Under the pieces are notes generated by a model. It searched no databases and was not told the DNA's origin. It worked only from the letters and a program-made list of their open reading frames with translations. The position numbers were made by a program, and so were the translations under genes. A stretch of DNA of 64,000 nucleotides from Candidatus Kaistia colombiensis (GTDB lineage: Bacteria > Pseudomonadota > Alphaproteobacteria > Rhizobiales > Kaistiaceae): the NCBI GenBank assembly GCA_029203105.1, contig CP119318.1:3796501-3860500 (forward strand), written 5' to 3'. Within the stretch, counting starts at the first letter, position 1; the number at the start of each line of letters is the position of its first letter. This document shows positions 1 through 9,128 of this stretch, in pieces.

Positions 1-692
1 ACGAAGATCGACAGCTGGTCCTGAACGATGCGGGCGGCGTAAGCCACGGCGTCGTCGGGACGGAGCGAGCCGTCGGTCTCGACCGTCAGCGTCAGCTTAT
101 CATAGTCGAGAACCTGGCCCTCGCGGGTGTTCTCGACACGGTACGAGACCTTCTTGACCGGCGAATAGATGCTGTCGACGGGGATCAGCCCGATCGGAGC
201 GTCTTCCGCGCGGTTGCGGTCGGCGGCAACGTAGCCCTTGCCGGTATTGACCGTGAACTCCATGCGGATCTCGGCGCCTTCGTCAAGCGTGCAGAGAACC
301 AGCTCGGGGTTCAGGACTTCGATGTCGCCGACAGTCTGGATGTCGCCAGCCGTGACGATACCCGGACCCGTCTTGCGAACCACCATGCGCTTCGGACCTT
401 CGCCCTGCATGCGGATGGAGATTTCCTTGATGTTCAGGATGATGTCGGTGACATCTTCCCGGACGCCGGCAATGGAGGAGAATTCGTGCAGCACGCCGTC
501 GATCTGGACGGCGGTAACCGCGGCGCCCTGGAGCGAAGACAGCAGCACGCGACGCAGCGCATTGCCGAGCGTCAGACCAAAACCGCGCTCAAGAGGTTCC
601 GCCACGACGGTAGCGAGACGCTTGGGATCGGATCCCGGCGTCACCTCGAGCTTGTTCGGCTTGATCAGCTCTTGCCAATTCTTATGGATCAC
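1..692 (-). CDS. rpoA: RNA polymerase alpha subunit, 5' part (runs off left edge)
   Basis: Alpha subunit scaffolds core RNA polymerase assembly and its C-terminal domain contacts promoters and activators. The frame opens with a GTG at 690-692 and reads VIHKNWQELIKPNKLEV, the typical alphaproteobacterial RpoA start, after an AAAGGA ribosome-binding site. About 230 of the usual roughly 340 codons are present; the rest of the gene, including the C-terminal DNA-binding domain, lies outside the window. It is the last gene of the alpha operon, 126 bases after rpsK. No frameshift is seen in the visible part. Confidence 0.95.
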   Translation of the reverse strand, partial: MIHKNWQELIKPNKLEVTPGSDPKRLATVVAEPLERGFGLTLGNALRRVLLSSLQGAAVTAVQIDGVLHEFSSIAGVREDVTDIILNIKEISIRMQGEGPKRMVVRKTGPGIVTAGDIQTVGDIEVLNPELVLCTLDEGAEIRMEFTVNTGKGYVAADRNRAEDAPIGLIPVDSIYSPVKKVSYRVENTREGQVLDYDKLTLTVETDGSLRPDDAVAYAARIVQDQLSIF

Positions 693-818
693 GACCGTAT
701 CCTTTCGATCTCGAACGCCGCCCGACGGTTCGGGTGGCGTGGCGCTCCGGCTAAGGGCGGAGCGCCGAATGCCGATACGCAGTGAAGACGGCGTCCGCCG
801 AGGACGCCGCCCGAGGCT

Positions 819-1208
819 TTAGACGCGGCGACGCTTGCGCGGCCGGCAGCCATTATGCGCGATCGGCGTCACATCACGGATCGAGGTGATGGTGAAGCCA
901 GCAGCCTGCAGAGCCCGCAGAGCCGACTCACGGCCCGAACCCGGACCGGTGACTTCGACTTCGAGGGTCTTCATGCCGTGTTCAGCAGCCTTGCGGCTGG
1001 CATCTTCAGCAGCCATCTGAGCTGCATAAGGGGTCGACTTACGCGAACCCTTGAAGCCCATCATGCCAGCCGACGACCAGGAAATCGCATTTCCCTGTGC
1101 GTCGGTGATGGTGATCATCGTGTTGTTGAACGTCGAGCTCACATGCGCAACGCCCGAGGAGATGTTCTTCCGCTCGCGGCGACGTACGCGCGTTGTGTCC
1201 TTGGCCAT
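819..1208 (-). CDS. rpsK: 30S ribosomal protein S11
   Basis: S11 (129 aa, full length) sits in the platform of the 30S subunit and shapes the Shine-Dalgarno/E-site region. The protein has the family core VAHVSSTFNNTMITITD and the basic C-terminus NGCRPRKRRRV. It starts with ATG and MAKDTTRVRRRERKN, the Rhizobiales form. It lies between rpsM and rpoA in the usual alpha-operon order and would be co-transcribed with them. Confidence 0.97.
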   Translation of the reverse strand: MAKDTTRVRRRERKNISSGVAHVSSTFNNTMITITDAQGNAISWSSAGMMGFKGSRKSTPYAAQMAAEDASRKAAEHGMKTLEVEVTGPGSGRESALRALQAAGFTITSIRDVTPIAHNGCRPRKRRRV

Positions 1209-1287
1209 TCTCTATCCTTACGTTCGATCTCGACACCGCCGTAAAACCGGCAGCTCCACCGGGGGCCTAGCGCCCCGAATTCTTGAA

Positions 1288-1656
1288 TTACTTCTTCTTA
1301 CCGGCGATCGGCTTAGCCGGCCCCTTACGGGTGCGCGCATTGGTATGCGTGCGCTGGCCGCGAACCGGAAGACCGCGACGATGACGCAGGCCGCGATAGC
1401 AGCCGAGGTCCATCAGACGCTTGATGTTCATCGCGACTTCGCGACGCAGATCGCCTTCGACGACGTAGTCGCGGTCAATCGCTTCACGGATCGACAGAAC
1501 TTCTGCGTCCGAGAGCTCGTTGACGCGACGCTCGGGAGCGATGTTGGTCTTCGTGATGATGTCGAGCGCGTGCTTCGCGCCGATCCCGTGAATGTACTGC
1601 AGCGCGATGACAACGCGCTTGTTCGTCGGGATATTTACGCCTGCGATACGGGCCAA
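1288..1656 (-). CDS. rpsM: 30S ribosomal protein S13
   Basis: S13 (122 aa) in the 30S head contacts the P-site tRNA and bridges to 50S L5. I chose the TTG at 1654-1656 as start: it gives ARIAGVNIPTNKRV, the normal family N-terminus, and a GGAG lies six bases upstream. An ATG twelve bases earlier would add four residues but has the GGAG directly abutting it. The C-terminus THTNARTRKGPAKPIAGKKK is typical. It is preceded by a 160-base gap after adk, where an alpha-operon promoter could lie. Confidence 0.95.
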   Translation of the reverse strand: MARIAGVNIPTNKRVVIALQYIHGIGAKHALDIITKTNIAPERRVNELSDAEVLSIREAIDRDYVVEGDLRREVAMNIKRLMDLGCYRGLRHRRGLPVRGQRTHTNARTRKGPAKPIAGKKK

Positions 1657-1816
1657 TGCCGTCTCCATCTCCTGCCGACGGAACCTTCCGTCGGCGCCTC
1701 TAGATCCCGCGTCCGGTGGAGACCGGCTCTTGCGGGCATTCTCTTGCGCAAACAAGCAATGTCGTCCCCTGAAATGTCAGGAAACGCCAAGACCCGTTAG
1801 CAGCAGGTCGCGAGCC

Positions 1817-2422
1817 TTATCGACTCTCGACCTGTTCGTCAAGTCTATCCAAGGTCGTCGCGATGTCCTCGGACACCTCGTCGATCGAGCGCATGCCGTC
1901 TATCTCGATCAAACGGCCCCCTGCCCTGTAATAGGGCGAGATGACCGCGGTATCCCGGCTGTAGGCCGCGAGCCGGGTCTTAAAGACTTCCGGATCGTCG
2001 TCCTTGCGGACCGGTTCGCCGCGCGCACGCGTTTCGTCGGCGCGCTTGGTGATTCGATCCGTCAGCTTCGACTGGTCGACCTTGAGTTCGACGACGGCAT
2101 CGAGCTTGACGCCCTTGCTCGCCAGCATCTTCTCCAGGGCATCCGCCTGGGCGATCGTCCGCGGGAAACCATCGAGAATGAAGCCCTTGCGGGCATCCGC
2201 TTCCTCGATCCGCTCCGCCACGATTCCGACGACGACATCATCGGGAACCAGATTGCCGGCGTCCATGATCGCCTTGGCCTGCAGGCCGATCGGCGTTTCG
2301 GCGGCCACGGCGGCCCGCAGCATGTCCCCGGTGGACAGCTGCGGAATTCCGTAACGCTTCACAAGACGAGCCGACTGCGTACCCTTACCCGCTCCTGGTG
2401 GTCCGAGCAGGATCAGTCTCAT
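1817..2422 (-). CDS. adk: Adenylate kinase
   Basis: Adenylate kinase interconverts ATP + AMP and 2 ADP in the cytosol. The 201-aa protein opens with MRLILLGPPGAGKGTQSARL (P-loop GPPGAGKGT at residues 7-15) and contains the NMP-binding LSTGDMLRAAV and the DGFPRT motif. The LID segment is short, as in alphaproteobacterial enzymes, and has no zinc cysteines. The start overlaps the secY stop by four bases (ATGA), implying translational coupling. Location between secY and rpsM is the normal alphaproteobacterial arrangement. Confidence 0.97.
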   Translation of the reverse strand: MRLILLGPPGAGKGTQSARLVKRYGIPQLSTGDMLRAAVAAETPIGLQAKAIMDAGNLVPDDVVVGIVAERIEEADARKGFILDGFPRTIAQADALEKMLASKGVKLDAVVELKVDQSKLTDRITKRADETRARGEPVRKDDDPEVFKTRLAAYSRDTAVISPYYRAGGRLIEIDGMRSIDEVSEDIATTLDRLDEQVESR

Positions 2423-3753
2423 CGCCTTTTCCCCCGGAGCTTGGACTTCTTGACCAAGCCCTCATACTGATGCGCCAACAGATGGCCCTGGACCTGCGAC
2501 ACCGTATCCATCGTCACATTGACGACGATGAGCAGCGATGTACCGCCAAAGTAGAACGGAACGTGAGTGGCCGAAATCAGCGCCTCGGGCAACAGACAGA
2601 CGATCACCAGATAGACGGCGCCCAACAGGGTGATGCGCGTCAACACGTAATCGATGTATTCCGCCGTCCTCTGGCCCGGACGAATGCCCGGAATGAACCC
2701 GCCATGCTTCTTCAGATTGTCGGCCGTGTCGGTCGGATTGAACACGATCGCCGTGTAGAAGAAGGCAAAGAAGATGATCATCGCCGCGTAGAGCAGCATG
2801 TAGAGCACGGTGCCGTGGCCAAGCAGCGCCACCGTCGACGTCAGCCAGCCGGGTGCCCCGCTCGACGCGGTGAAATTCGCGATGGTAGCCGGCAGCAGCA
2901 GCAGCGACGACGCGAAGATCGGTGGGATGACGCCCGACGTGTTGAGCTTGAGCGGCAGATGCGACGACTCACCCTGGAACATCCGGTTGCCAACCTGGCG
3001 CTTCGGATACTGGATGATGAGGCGGCGCTGGGCGCGCTCCATGAACACGATGAAGGCGATCGCGACAACCGCGACGACGGCGACGGCCAGGATGACCCAG
3101 GTCGGCAACGCGCCCTGGCGGCCCAGTTCCAGCATGCCGATCAGGGCGTGCGGAATGTTGGCGACGATACCGGCGAAGATGATGAGAGAGATACCGTTAC
3201 CGATACCGCGCGACGTGATCTGCTCGCCGATCCACATCAGGAACATCGTGCCGCCGGTCAGGGTGATGACCGTGGCGATCCGGAAGAACATGCCGGGATC
3301 GATGACGATATTGGTTCCGCCCTCGAGACCGACGGCGATACCGTAGGCCTGCACGATGGCGAGAAGCACCGTGCCGTAGCGCGTGTACTGGTTGATGACC
3401 TTGCGGCCCGCCTCCCCTTCCTTCTTCAAGGCTTCGAGGGACGGCACGATCGACGTCATCAGCTGGATGATGATCGACGCGGAGATGTACGGCATGATGC
3501 CGAGCGCGAAGATCGCCATGCGTCCGACGGCACCGCCGGAGAACATGTTGAACAGGCCCAGAATGCCGGACTGCTGATTGTTGAAGGCGCTTGCCAGCGC
3601 TTCCGGGTTGATGCCGGGAAGCGGGATATAGGTGCCGAGCCGATAGACGAGCAGCGCACCCAGGGTAAACCAGATGCGCTTCTTCAGAGCCTCGGCTTTG
3701 GCGAAGGCGCCAAAATTGAGATTGGCCGCCAGTTGTTCAGCCGCTGATGCCAT
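2419..3753 (-). CDS. secY: Protein translocase channel subunit SecY
   Basis: SecY forms the protein-conducting channel of the Sec translocon in the inner membrane with SecE and SecG. The 444-aa protein has about ten hydrophobic segments and the signatures RLGTYIPLPGI near the N-terminus and GIRPGQRTAEYIDYVLTRIT late in the protein. Start chosen at MASAAEQLAANLN; the in-frame extension upstream (12 codons) is not conserved in type. It follows rplO by 111 bases and overlaps adk by four. SecE is encoded in this window too, at 33.2 kb. Confidence 0.97.
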   Translation of the reverse strand: MASAAEQLAANLNFGAFAKAEALKKRIWFTLGALLVYRLGTYIPLPGINPEALASAFNNQQSGILGLFNMFSGGAVGRMAIFALGIMPYISASIIIQLMTSIVPSLEALKKEGEAGRKVINQYTRYGTVLLAIVQAYGIAVGLEGGTNIVIDPGMFFRIATVITLTGGTMFLMWIGEQITSRGIGNGISLIIFAGIVANIPHALIGMLELGRQGALPTWVILAVAVVAVVAIAFIVFMERAQRRLIIQYPKRQVGNRMFQGESSHLPLKLNTSGVIPPIFASSLLLLPATIANFTASSGAPGWLTSTVALLGHGTVLYMLLYAAMIIFFAFFYTAIVFNPTDTADNLKKHGGFIPGIRPGQRTAEYIDYVLTRITLLGAVYLVIVCLLPEALISATHVPFYFGGTSLLIVVNVTMDTVSQVQGHLLAHQYEGLVKKSKLRGKRR

Positions 3754-3864
3754 TCGCCGCTCCGTTCGGGCCCGGAAACCGGGCCCCAATGCCCCTGCCG
3801 GGCATCAAGTGGTCTCTCGGAGGCGCCACGACAAGCGGTGGCGCCCCTCCCCGAACGACGCAGT

Positions 3865-4350
3865 TTACTCTGCGTCCGTCTTTTCAGCCTTGACGGCGAG
3901 CAGCTTGACGGAACCGCCAGCCTTCTCGACCGCTTCGATCGCCGGCTTGGAAGCGCCAGCGATCTCGAAGCTGACGGCAACCTTGAGTTCGCCAACGCCG
4001 AGCAGGCGAACGCCATCCTGCACGCGGCGCAGAACGCCCGCTTCCTTCAGCGCTTCGACCGTCACCGGCTTCTTCGCATCGAGCTTGCCGGCGTCAATCG
4101 CCGCCTGGACGCGACCGAGGCTGACCTCGTTGTAGTCCTTGGCGAAAATATTGGTGAAACCGCGCTTCGGCAGACGCCGATGCAACGGCATCTGGCCGCC
4201 TTCAAAGCCCTTGATCGCCACACCCGTGCGCGACTTCTGGCCCTTGACGCCGCGACCACCGGTCTTGCCCTTGCCCGAACCGATACCGCGTCCGACGCGC
4301 ATGCGGTTCTTGCTGGAGCCCGGGTTGTCGTTGATCTCGTTGAGCTTCAT
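3865..4350 (-). CDS. rplO: 50S ribosomal protein L15
   Basis: L15 (161 aa) is a late-assembly 50S protein. The N-terminus MKLNEINDNPGS followed by a glycine/arginine-rich stretch (GRGIGSGKGKTGGRGVKGQK) is diagnostic. Start set at this methionine; the 12 in-frame codons upstream are intergenic. It is 19 bases after rpmD and the last ribosomal gene before secY in the spc operon. Confidence 0.97.
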   Translation of the reverse strand: MKLNEINDNPGSSKNRMRVGRGIGSGKGKTGGRGVKGQKSRTGVAIKGFEGGQMPLHRRLPKRGFTNIFAKDYNEVSLGRVQAAIDAGKLDAKKPVTVEALKEAGVLRRVQDGVRLLGVGELKVAVSFEIAGASKPAIEAVEKAGGSVKLLAVKAEKTDAE

Positions 4351-4369
4351 CGAACTGGTCCTTCTGGGC

Positions 4370-4576
4370 TCACGCCTCGTCCACAACGCGGACGAGGTGA
4401 GCCACCTTGGCGATCATGCCGCGAACCGCAGGAGTGTCCTGCAGCGTCGAACGGCGACGGATCCTGTTGAGGCCGAGGCCGATCAGCGTTGCACGCTGGT
4501 CGGCCGGGCGGCGGATCGGGCTGCCGGTCTGCTCGACGGTAACCGTCTTGGCGGCGCCTTCAGATTTCTTGGCCAT
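4370..4576 (-). CDS. rpmD: 50S ribosomal protein L30
   Basis: L30 (68 aa) is a small 50S protein. The core reads VTVEQTGSPIRRPADQRATL and then GLGLNRIRRRSTLQDTPAVR, matching the family. It is intact, although the gene just upstream (rpsE) is broken by indels. Order rpsE-rpmD-rplO is the conserved spc order. Confidence 0.96.
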   Translation of the reverse strand: MAKKSEGAAKTVTVEQTGSPIRRPADQRATLIGLGLNRIRRRSTLQDTPAVRGMIAKVAHLVRVVDEA

Positions 4577-4606
4577 TTGGTCAAATCCTCGAATTCAATC
4601 GGGCGC

Positions 4607-5155
4607 TCACGCCTCGGCGGAAGCTTCGGCTTCGCCGCCGCGACGGGCCTGCAGATGCCGACACCTTGATGCCGCGACGGGCCGCGACGCTGCGCGGGCT
4701 GTCTTCGGCGCTCAGATGCCGCGAACGTCGCACGCACCATGTTGTACGGGTTCGACGAACCCATCGACTTGGCAACGACGTCCTGGACACCAAGGGTCTC
4801 GAACACGGCGCGCATCGGGCCGCCGGCGATGATGCCGGTACCCGGCGCTGCGGCGCGCAGGAAGACCTTGCCGGCGCCGTGGCGACCGAACACGTCATGA
4901 TGAAGGGTACGGCCCTCGCGGAGCGGAACCCGAACCAGGCTACGCTTTGCGGCTTCCGTTGCCTTGCGGATTGCTTCAGGCACTTCACGCGCCTTGCCGT
5001 GGCCGAAACCGACCCGGCCCTTCTGGTCGCCGACGACGACGAGGGCTGCGAAGCCGAAACCGCCGTCCGCCCTTCACCACCTTCGCGACGCGATTGATGT
5101 GAACGAGCTTGTCGACGAATTCGCTGTCGCGCTCTTCCCGCTGCTCTCTGGCCAT
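4607..5155 (-). CDS. rpsE: 30S ribosomal protein S5, disrupted by three single-base insertions
   Basis: S5 is essential and helps set translational fidelity at the 30S neck. Read as given, the frame breaks three times: an extra A in the run at 5057-5059 (after GGRRF), an extra A at 4716 and an extra A at 4655. Removing these restores a continuous 181-aa S5: MAREQREERDSEFVDKLVHI, then [50 protein letters not shown] and SPRSVAARRGIKVSALQ. The last two insertions share the context CAG-A-TGCCG. Since S5 cannot be lost, I read this as sequence error. Annotated 5' and 3' ends are those of the repaired gene. Confidence 0.9.
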
Positions 5156-5202
5156 CGAAAGATCCAATCGTCCTGTGTTACGTGATGACGCGCCTCAGCG
5201 CA

Positions 5203-5560
5203 TCAGAAGTCCAGACCGCCCTCGCGAGCGCCATCAGCCAGCGCCTTGACGCGGCCATGAAAAAGATACGCACCGCGGTCGAAAACGACCTGGGTCACGC
5301 CGGCTGCCTTGGCGCGCTCTGCAACGAGCTTGCCAACCGCCTCGGCGGCTGCCTTGTCGGCACCCGTCTTCAGCGCGCCGCGCAGATCCTTTCTCGAGCG
5401 ACGAAGCCGCGGCGAGGGTACGCCCCTCGGCATCGTCGATGATCTGGGCATAGATATGCTCCGACGAGCGGTAAACGCTGAGCCGGGGACGTCCGTTCGC
5501 AACCTTGCGGAGCGCCCGGCGGACGCGCGCTGCGCGACGGTCCTTCAGAATATTTGCCAT
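5203..5560 (-). CDS. rplR: 50S ribosomal protein L18, disrupted by one insertion
   Basis: L18 binds 5S rRNA in the central protuberance. The first part, MANILKDRRAARVRRALRKV to AAASSLEK, is in one frame and the rest, DLRGALKTGADKAAAEAVGK to the end, in another. An extra T in the run at 5390-5392 (plus strand) explains the break; without it a 118-aa L18 results. The C-terminus VVFDRGAYLFHGRVKALADG is typical. It lies between rplF and rpsE as expected. Interpreted as an assembly or sequencing error. Confidence 0.92.
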
Positions 5561-5571
5561 GACGGGCTCCG

Positions 5572-6105
5572 TTACTTCTTCTTGCCTTCCTTGCGGAAGA
5601 TCGTTTCGGTGGCGTACTTGACGCCCTTGCCCTTGTAGGGCTCGGGGCTGCGGTATTCGCGGATTTCGGCCGCGACCTGGCCGACGCGCTGCTTGTCGAT
5701 GCCCGAAACGATGATCTCGACCGGACGCGGCGTCACGATCGTGATGCCTTCCGGGATCGCATAGACCACGTCATGGCTGTAGCCAAGCGCGAGCTGCAGG
5801 TTGGAGCCCTGAACGGCGGCGCGGTAACCCACGCCGTTGATCTCGAGCTTCTTCGTGAAGCCCTCGGTCACGCCCTTCATCAGGTTCGAAATCATCGTGC
5901 GCGACATGCCCCAAGCGGCGCGAGCCGGCTTGCTGTCATCGCGCGGGGCGACCTGTACGCCCGCTTCCGTCAGTTCCACTTCAACGTGCTCCGTGAAGTC
6001 GAAGGACATTTCGCCCTTCGGACCCTTCACCGACACCGTCTGGCCGTTGATCGTAGCCGTCACGCCCTTGGGCACAGCTACCGGCTTCTTACCAATACGA
6101 GACAT
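5572..6105 (-). CDS. rplF: 50S ribosomal protein L6
   Basis: L6 (177 aa) lies near the factor-binding site of the 50S subunit. Start set at MSRIGKKPVAVPKGV, the family N-terminus; the open frame extends 30 codons upstream into the 3' end of rpsH without similarity. The C-terminal motif EPYKGKGVKYATETIFRKEG is diagnostic. Intact, between rpsH and rplR. Confidence 0.97.
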   Translation of the reverse strand: MSRIGKKPVAVPKGVTATINGQTVSVKGPKGEMSFDFTEHVEVELTEAGVQVAPRDDSKPARAAWGMSRTMISNLMKGVTEGFTKKLEINGVGYRAAVQGSNLQLALGYSHDVVYAIPEGITIVTPRPVEIIVSGIDKQRVGQVAAEIREYRSPEPYKGKGVKYATETIFRKEGKKK

Positions 6106-6145
6106 CAGACAAATCCGTCCGGTTCGTGTTTCGCCATCAACCAGA

Positions 6146-6544
6146 TCAGAATACCTGGCAAAGAACCTCGCCGCCGACATTCTGGTCGCGGGCATCCGTA
6201 TCCGACATCACGCCCTTCGGCGTGGAGAGGATGGACACGCCGAGGCCATTCTTGACCTGCGGAATGTTCTTGACCGAGGCATAGACCCGGCGACCCGGCT
6301 TCGAGACACGCTCGATCGTGCGGATCACAGGCTCGCCATCATAATACTTCAGTTCGATCTCGATCACAGGACGGCCTTCGCCGTCCACTGCGGTCGCAAA
6401 GCCACGAATGTAGCCTTCCGACTGCAGAACACCGAGAACGTTCTCGCGCAGCTTGGAGGACGGCGTCGAAACCTTCGACATCCGGCGCATCTGAGCATTG
6501 CGGATACGGGTGAGCATATCACCCAGAGGATCGGTCATTGTCAT
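6146..6544 (-). CDS. rpsH: 30S ribosomal protein S8
   Basis: S8 (132 aa) binds helix 21 of 16S rRNA and in well-studied bacteria is the translational repressor of the spc operon. Start chosen at MTMTDPLGDMLTRIRNAQMR; a second ATG two codons on is possible. The C-terminus is VGGEVLCQVF; the usual form is VGGEVLAxVF. Intact, between rpsN and rplF. Confidence 0.96.
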   Translation of the reverse strand: MTMTDPLGDMLTRIRNAQMRRMSKVSTPSSKLRENVLGVLQSEGYIRGFATAVDGEGRPVIEIELKYYDGEPVIRTIERVSKPGRRVYASVKNIPQVKNGLGVSILSTPKGVMSDTDARDQNVGGEVLCQVF

Positions 6545-6558
6545 TGGGACCGTGCTCC

Positions 6559-6864
6559 TTACCAGCTCGACTTGACGAGGCCCGGGATCAACCCCAGCGA
6601 CCCGAGTTCGCGCAATGCAATACGCGACATCATCAGCTTGCGATAGACACCGCGCGGGCGGCCCGTCACTTCGCAACGATTGCGGATGCGCGTCTCGGAC
6701 GCGTTCCGCGGCAGCTCCGCCAGCTTGAGGCGCGCCTGGAAGCGTTCCTCGAGCGACAGGCTCTCGTCATTAGCCACAGCCTTCAGGCGGTCGCGCTTGG
6801 GAGCATACTGCTTCGCAAGCTTGCGGCGCCGGTTGTTCTTCTCGATCGAGCTCTTCTTAGCCAT
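6559..6864 (-). CDS. rpsN: 30S ribosomal protein S14 (zinc-free type)
   Basis: S14 (101 aa) is in the 30S head. The length and the absence of the CxxC pairs of the short form show it is the zinc-independent type. The C-terminal core NRCEVTGRPRGVYRKLMMSR is diagnostic. It lies 30 bases after rplE and 14 before rpsH. Confidence 0.97.
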   Translation of the reverse strand: MAKKSSIEKNNRRRKLAKQYAPKRDRLKAVANDESLSLEERFQARLKLAELPRNASETRIRNRCEVTGRPRGVYRKLMMSRIALRELGSLGLIPGLVKSSW

Positions 6865-6894
6865 CGATAAATCCTCGTCCTATCCCGGCACCGG

Positions 6895-7453
6895 TTACTG
6901 GCGGAACGGGAAGTTCAGCGCCTTCAGAAGGGCGCGAGCTTCCTCGTCAGTCTTGGCCGTGGTGCAGACGATCACGTCCATTCCCCAGACCTGATCAATC
7001 TTGTCGTAATTGATCTCCGGGAAAATCAGGTGCTCCTTGATGCCCATGGCGAAAGTTGCCACGACCGTCGAAGCTCTTCGGATTCAGTCCGCGGAAATCG
7101 CGAACGCGCGGCAGCGCGATCGTGACCAGGCGATCCAGGAACTCGTACATCCGCGCCTTGCGCAGCGTAACCTTGCCGCCGATCGGCATGTGTTCGCGCA
7201 GCTTGAAAGTCGCGATGGACTTCGTAGCCTTGGTCACAGCGGGCTTCTGGCCGGCGATGAGCGCCAGGTCACCAAGGGCCGTACCGACCTTCTTGGAATC
7301 ATTGACGGCTTCGCCGATGCCCATGTTCAGGACGATCTTCTCGAGGCGAGGAACCTGCATCGGGTTCTTGTACCCGAATTCCTCGACGAGCTTCGCCCGC
7401 ACTTCATCTTCATAGAACTTCTTGAGCCGCGGCTCGTAAGCTGCCTCAGCCAT
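6895..7453 (-). CDS. rplE: 50S ribosomal protein L5, disrupted by one insertion
   Basis: L5 binds 5S rRNA and contacts P-site tRNA. The frame is continuous from MAEAAYEPRLKKFYEDEVRA to GLNPKSFDGRGNF; an extra A in 7052-7054 (plus strand) then shifts it. The continuation, AMGIKEHLIFPEINYDKIDQ and VWGMDVIVCTTAKTDEEA to the stop at 6895, gives a 185-aa protein once repaired. The start overlaps the end of rplX by eight bases. Read as sequence error. Confidence 0.92.
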
Positions 7454-7762
7454 CGATCACATCTCCCGAACGCTTTGCGACGCGTTGCTTGCGCCCGTCT
7501 TCGGTCACCTTGAAGCCAACGCGAGTCGGCTTGCCGTCCTTGGGGTCCGCCAGGCGATGTTCGACAGATGGATCGAGAGCTCCTTGGCGACGATGCCGCC
7601 CTGCTCGCTTGCCGTCTGCTTCTGGTGCTTGCGTGCGACGTTGACACCACGCACGACGGCGCGGTCCTCGGTCGGAATCACGCGAAGCACTTCGCCCGAC
7701 TTACCCTTATCCTTACCCGTGAGAACGACGACGTTGTCGCCCTTCTTGATCTTGGCCGCCAT
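7446..7762 (-). CDS. rplX: 50S ribosomal protein L24, disrupted by one deletion
   Basis: L24 is an early 50S assembly initiator. The start is the ATG overlapping the rplN stop by one base (TGATG), giving MAAKIKKGDNVVVLTGKDKG. The frame breaks after HLSNIA: one G is missing from the run at 7553-7554 (plus strand). The repaired sequence continues LADPKDGKPTRVGFKVTEDG to a stop overlapping rplE, 105 aa in total. Homopolymer-type error is the simplest explanation. Confidence 0.91.
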
Positions 7763-8130
7763 CACAGCACCTCCGGCGCGAGCGAGATGATCTTCATGTG
7801 GTTCTTCGCGCGAAGCTCACGCGGAACCGGTCCGAAGATACGAGTCCCGATCGGCTCCTTCTGGTTGTTGATCAGAACCGCCGCATTCTTGTCGAAACGG
7901 ATGACACTGCCATCCGCGCGACGAATATCCTTGGCTGTGCGAACGACGACCGCCTTCATGACGTCGCCCTTCTTCACGCGACCGCGCGGGATCGCCTCCT
8001 TGATCGACACGACGATGATGTCGCCGACCGAGGCGTACTTCCGCTTGGAACCGCCGAGAACCTTGATGCACATCACACGACGAGCGCCGGAATTATCCGC
8101 CACGTCGAGGTTAGTCTGCATCTGAATCAT
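7762..8130 (-). CDS. rplN: 50S ribosomal protein L14
   Basis: L14 (122 aa) forms an intersubunit bridge and is a target of the silencing factor RsfS in other bacteria. Start at MIQMQTNLDVADNSGARRVM; 17 in-frame upstream codons are intergenic. Core motifs CIKVLGGSKRKYASVGD and GTRIFGPVPRELR are present. Intact; 69 bases after rpsQ. Confidence 0.97.
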   Translation of the reverse strand: MIQMQTNLDVADNSGARRVMCIKVLGGSKRKYASVGDIIVVSIKEAIPRGRVKKGDVMKAVVVRTAKDIRRADGSVIRFDKNAAVLINNQKEPIGTRIFGPVPRELRAKNHMKIISLAPEVL

Positions 8131-8199
8131 GACTGGCCGCCTACTTTTCTGGTTGCCACCGATCCCCAGGATCAGCAGCAACGAACCTTATCCAGTGCC

Positions 8200-8445
8200 T
8201 TACTTATCGCCCGACTGCTCGGAGATAACGACCCAGCGCTTATTCTTCGAGATCGGCGCGGTCTCTTCGATCGAGACGATGTCGCCAATCTTGTGAACGT
8301 TGCCCTCGTCGTGGGCATGGTACTTCTTCGTCCGCCGCACGGTCTTCTTCATGACCGGGTGCGTGAAGCGCCGCTCGACCAGAACGACGACAGTCTTGTC
8401 GGTCTTGTCGCTGACGACGCTGCCCTGCAGAACGCGTTTCGGCAT
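8200..8445 (-). CDS. rpsQ: 30S ribosomal protein S17
   Basis: S17 (81 aa) is a primary 16S rRNA-binding OB-fold protein. The sequence MPKRVLQGSVVSDKTDKTVV, VLVERRFTHPVMKKTVRRTK and the IGDIVSIEETAPISKNKRW segment fit the family. Nine bases downstream of rpmC, intact. Confidence 0.97.
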   Translation of the reverse strand: MPKRVLQGSVVSDKTDKTVVVLVERRFTHPVMKKTVRRTKKYHAHDEGNVHKIGDIVSIEETAPISKNKRWVVISEQSGDK

Positions 8446-8454
8446 GTCGCCTCC

Positions 8455-8655
8455 TCAGCGCTTGTCCGCCGCGCTCTTCTGCGCAGCGATGGTCTTGATC
8501 CTGGCGATGTCGCGGCGAACCTGCCGGACACGCGCCGTGTTTTCGAGCTGGCCGGTAGCCCGCTGAAAGCGCAGGTTGAACTGCTCCTTCTTCAGGTTCC
8601 CGAGCTCGGTATCGAGCTGGTCGGCGGTCTGCAGCCGAACGTCTTTCGCCTTCAT
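8455..8655 (-). CDS. rpmC: 50S ribosomal protein L29
   Basis: L29 (66 aa) lies at the polypeptide tunnel exit, next to the docking site of trigger factor and SRP. Start set at MKAKDVRLQTADQL, giving the normal length; the open frame upstream overlaps rplP and is not conserved. Motif NLKKEQFNLRFQRATGQLEN is diagnostic. Confidence 0.96.
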   Translation of the reverse strand: MKAKDVRLQTADQLDTELGNLKKEQFNLRFQRATGQLENTARVRQVRRDIARIKTIAAQKSAADKR

Positions 8656-8680
8656 GGCACTATCCTCGTCCGTTCGCCGA

Positions 8681-9095
8681 TCAATCGGCGATGCGCTGTA
8701 CGAAGCGCGTCTTGATCGGGAGCTTCGCCGCGCCGAGACGGAGCGCCTCGCGGGCGGTCTCCTCGTCGACACCGTCGATCTCAAACATGATCCGGCCAGG
8801 CTTGACGCGGGAGGCCCAGATATTCCGGCGCTCCCTTACCCTTACCCATTCGGACTTCGGTCGGCTTCGACGTGACGGGCACATCCGGGAAAATCCGGAT
8901 CCACACGCGTCCCGCGCGCTTCATAGCACGAGTGATCGCGCGGCGCGCCGCTTCGATCTGTCGCGCCGTGACGCGTTCCGGCTCCAGGGCCTTGAGGCCG
9001 AACCCGCCGAAGTTCAGATCCGTACCACCCTTGGCAACGCCATGGATACGGCCCTTGAACTGCTTGCGGAACTTGGTGCGCTTCGGTTGCAGCAT
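8681..9095 (-). CDS. rplP: 50S ribosomal protein L16, disrupted by one insertion
   Basis: L16 organises the A-site region of the peptidyl transferase centre. The N-terminal 90 residues (MLQPKRTKFRKQFKGRIHGV to GKGKGAPEY) are in frame, then an extra A at 8820 (context CCCAG-A-TATT) shifts it. The other frame supplies WASRVKPGRIMFEIDGVDEE and the end KTRFVQRIAD, giving a 137-aa protein when repaired. Same insertion context as two of the rpsE errors. Confidence 0.92.
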
Positions 9096-9128
9096 TTCTG
9101 TTCTCTCTCGCCCTCAGGTCCGACCGAA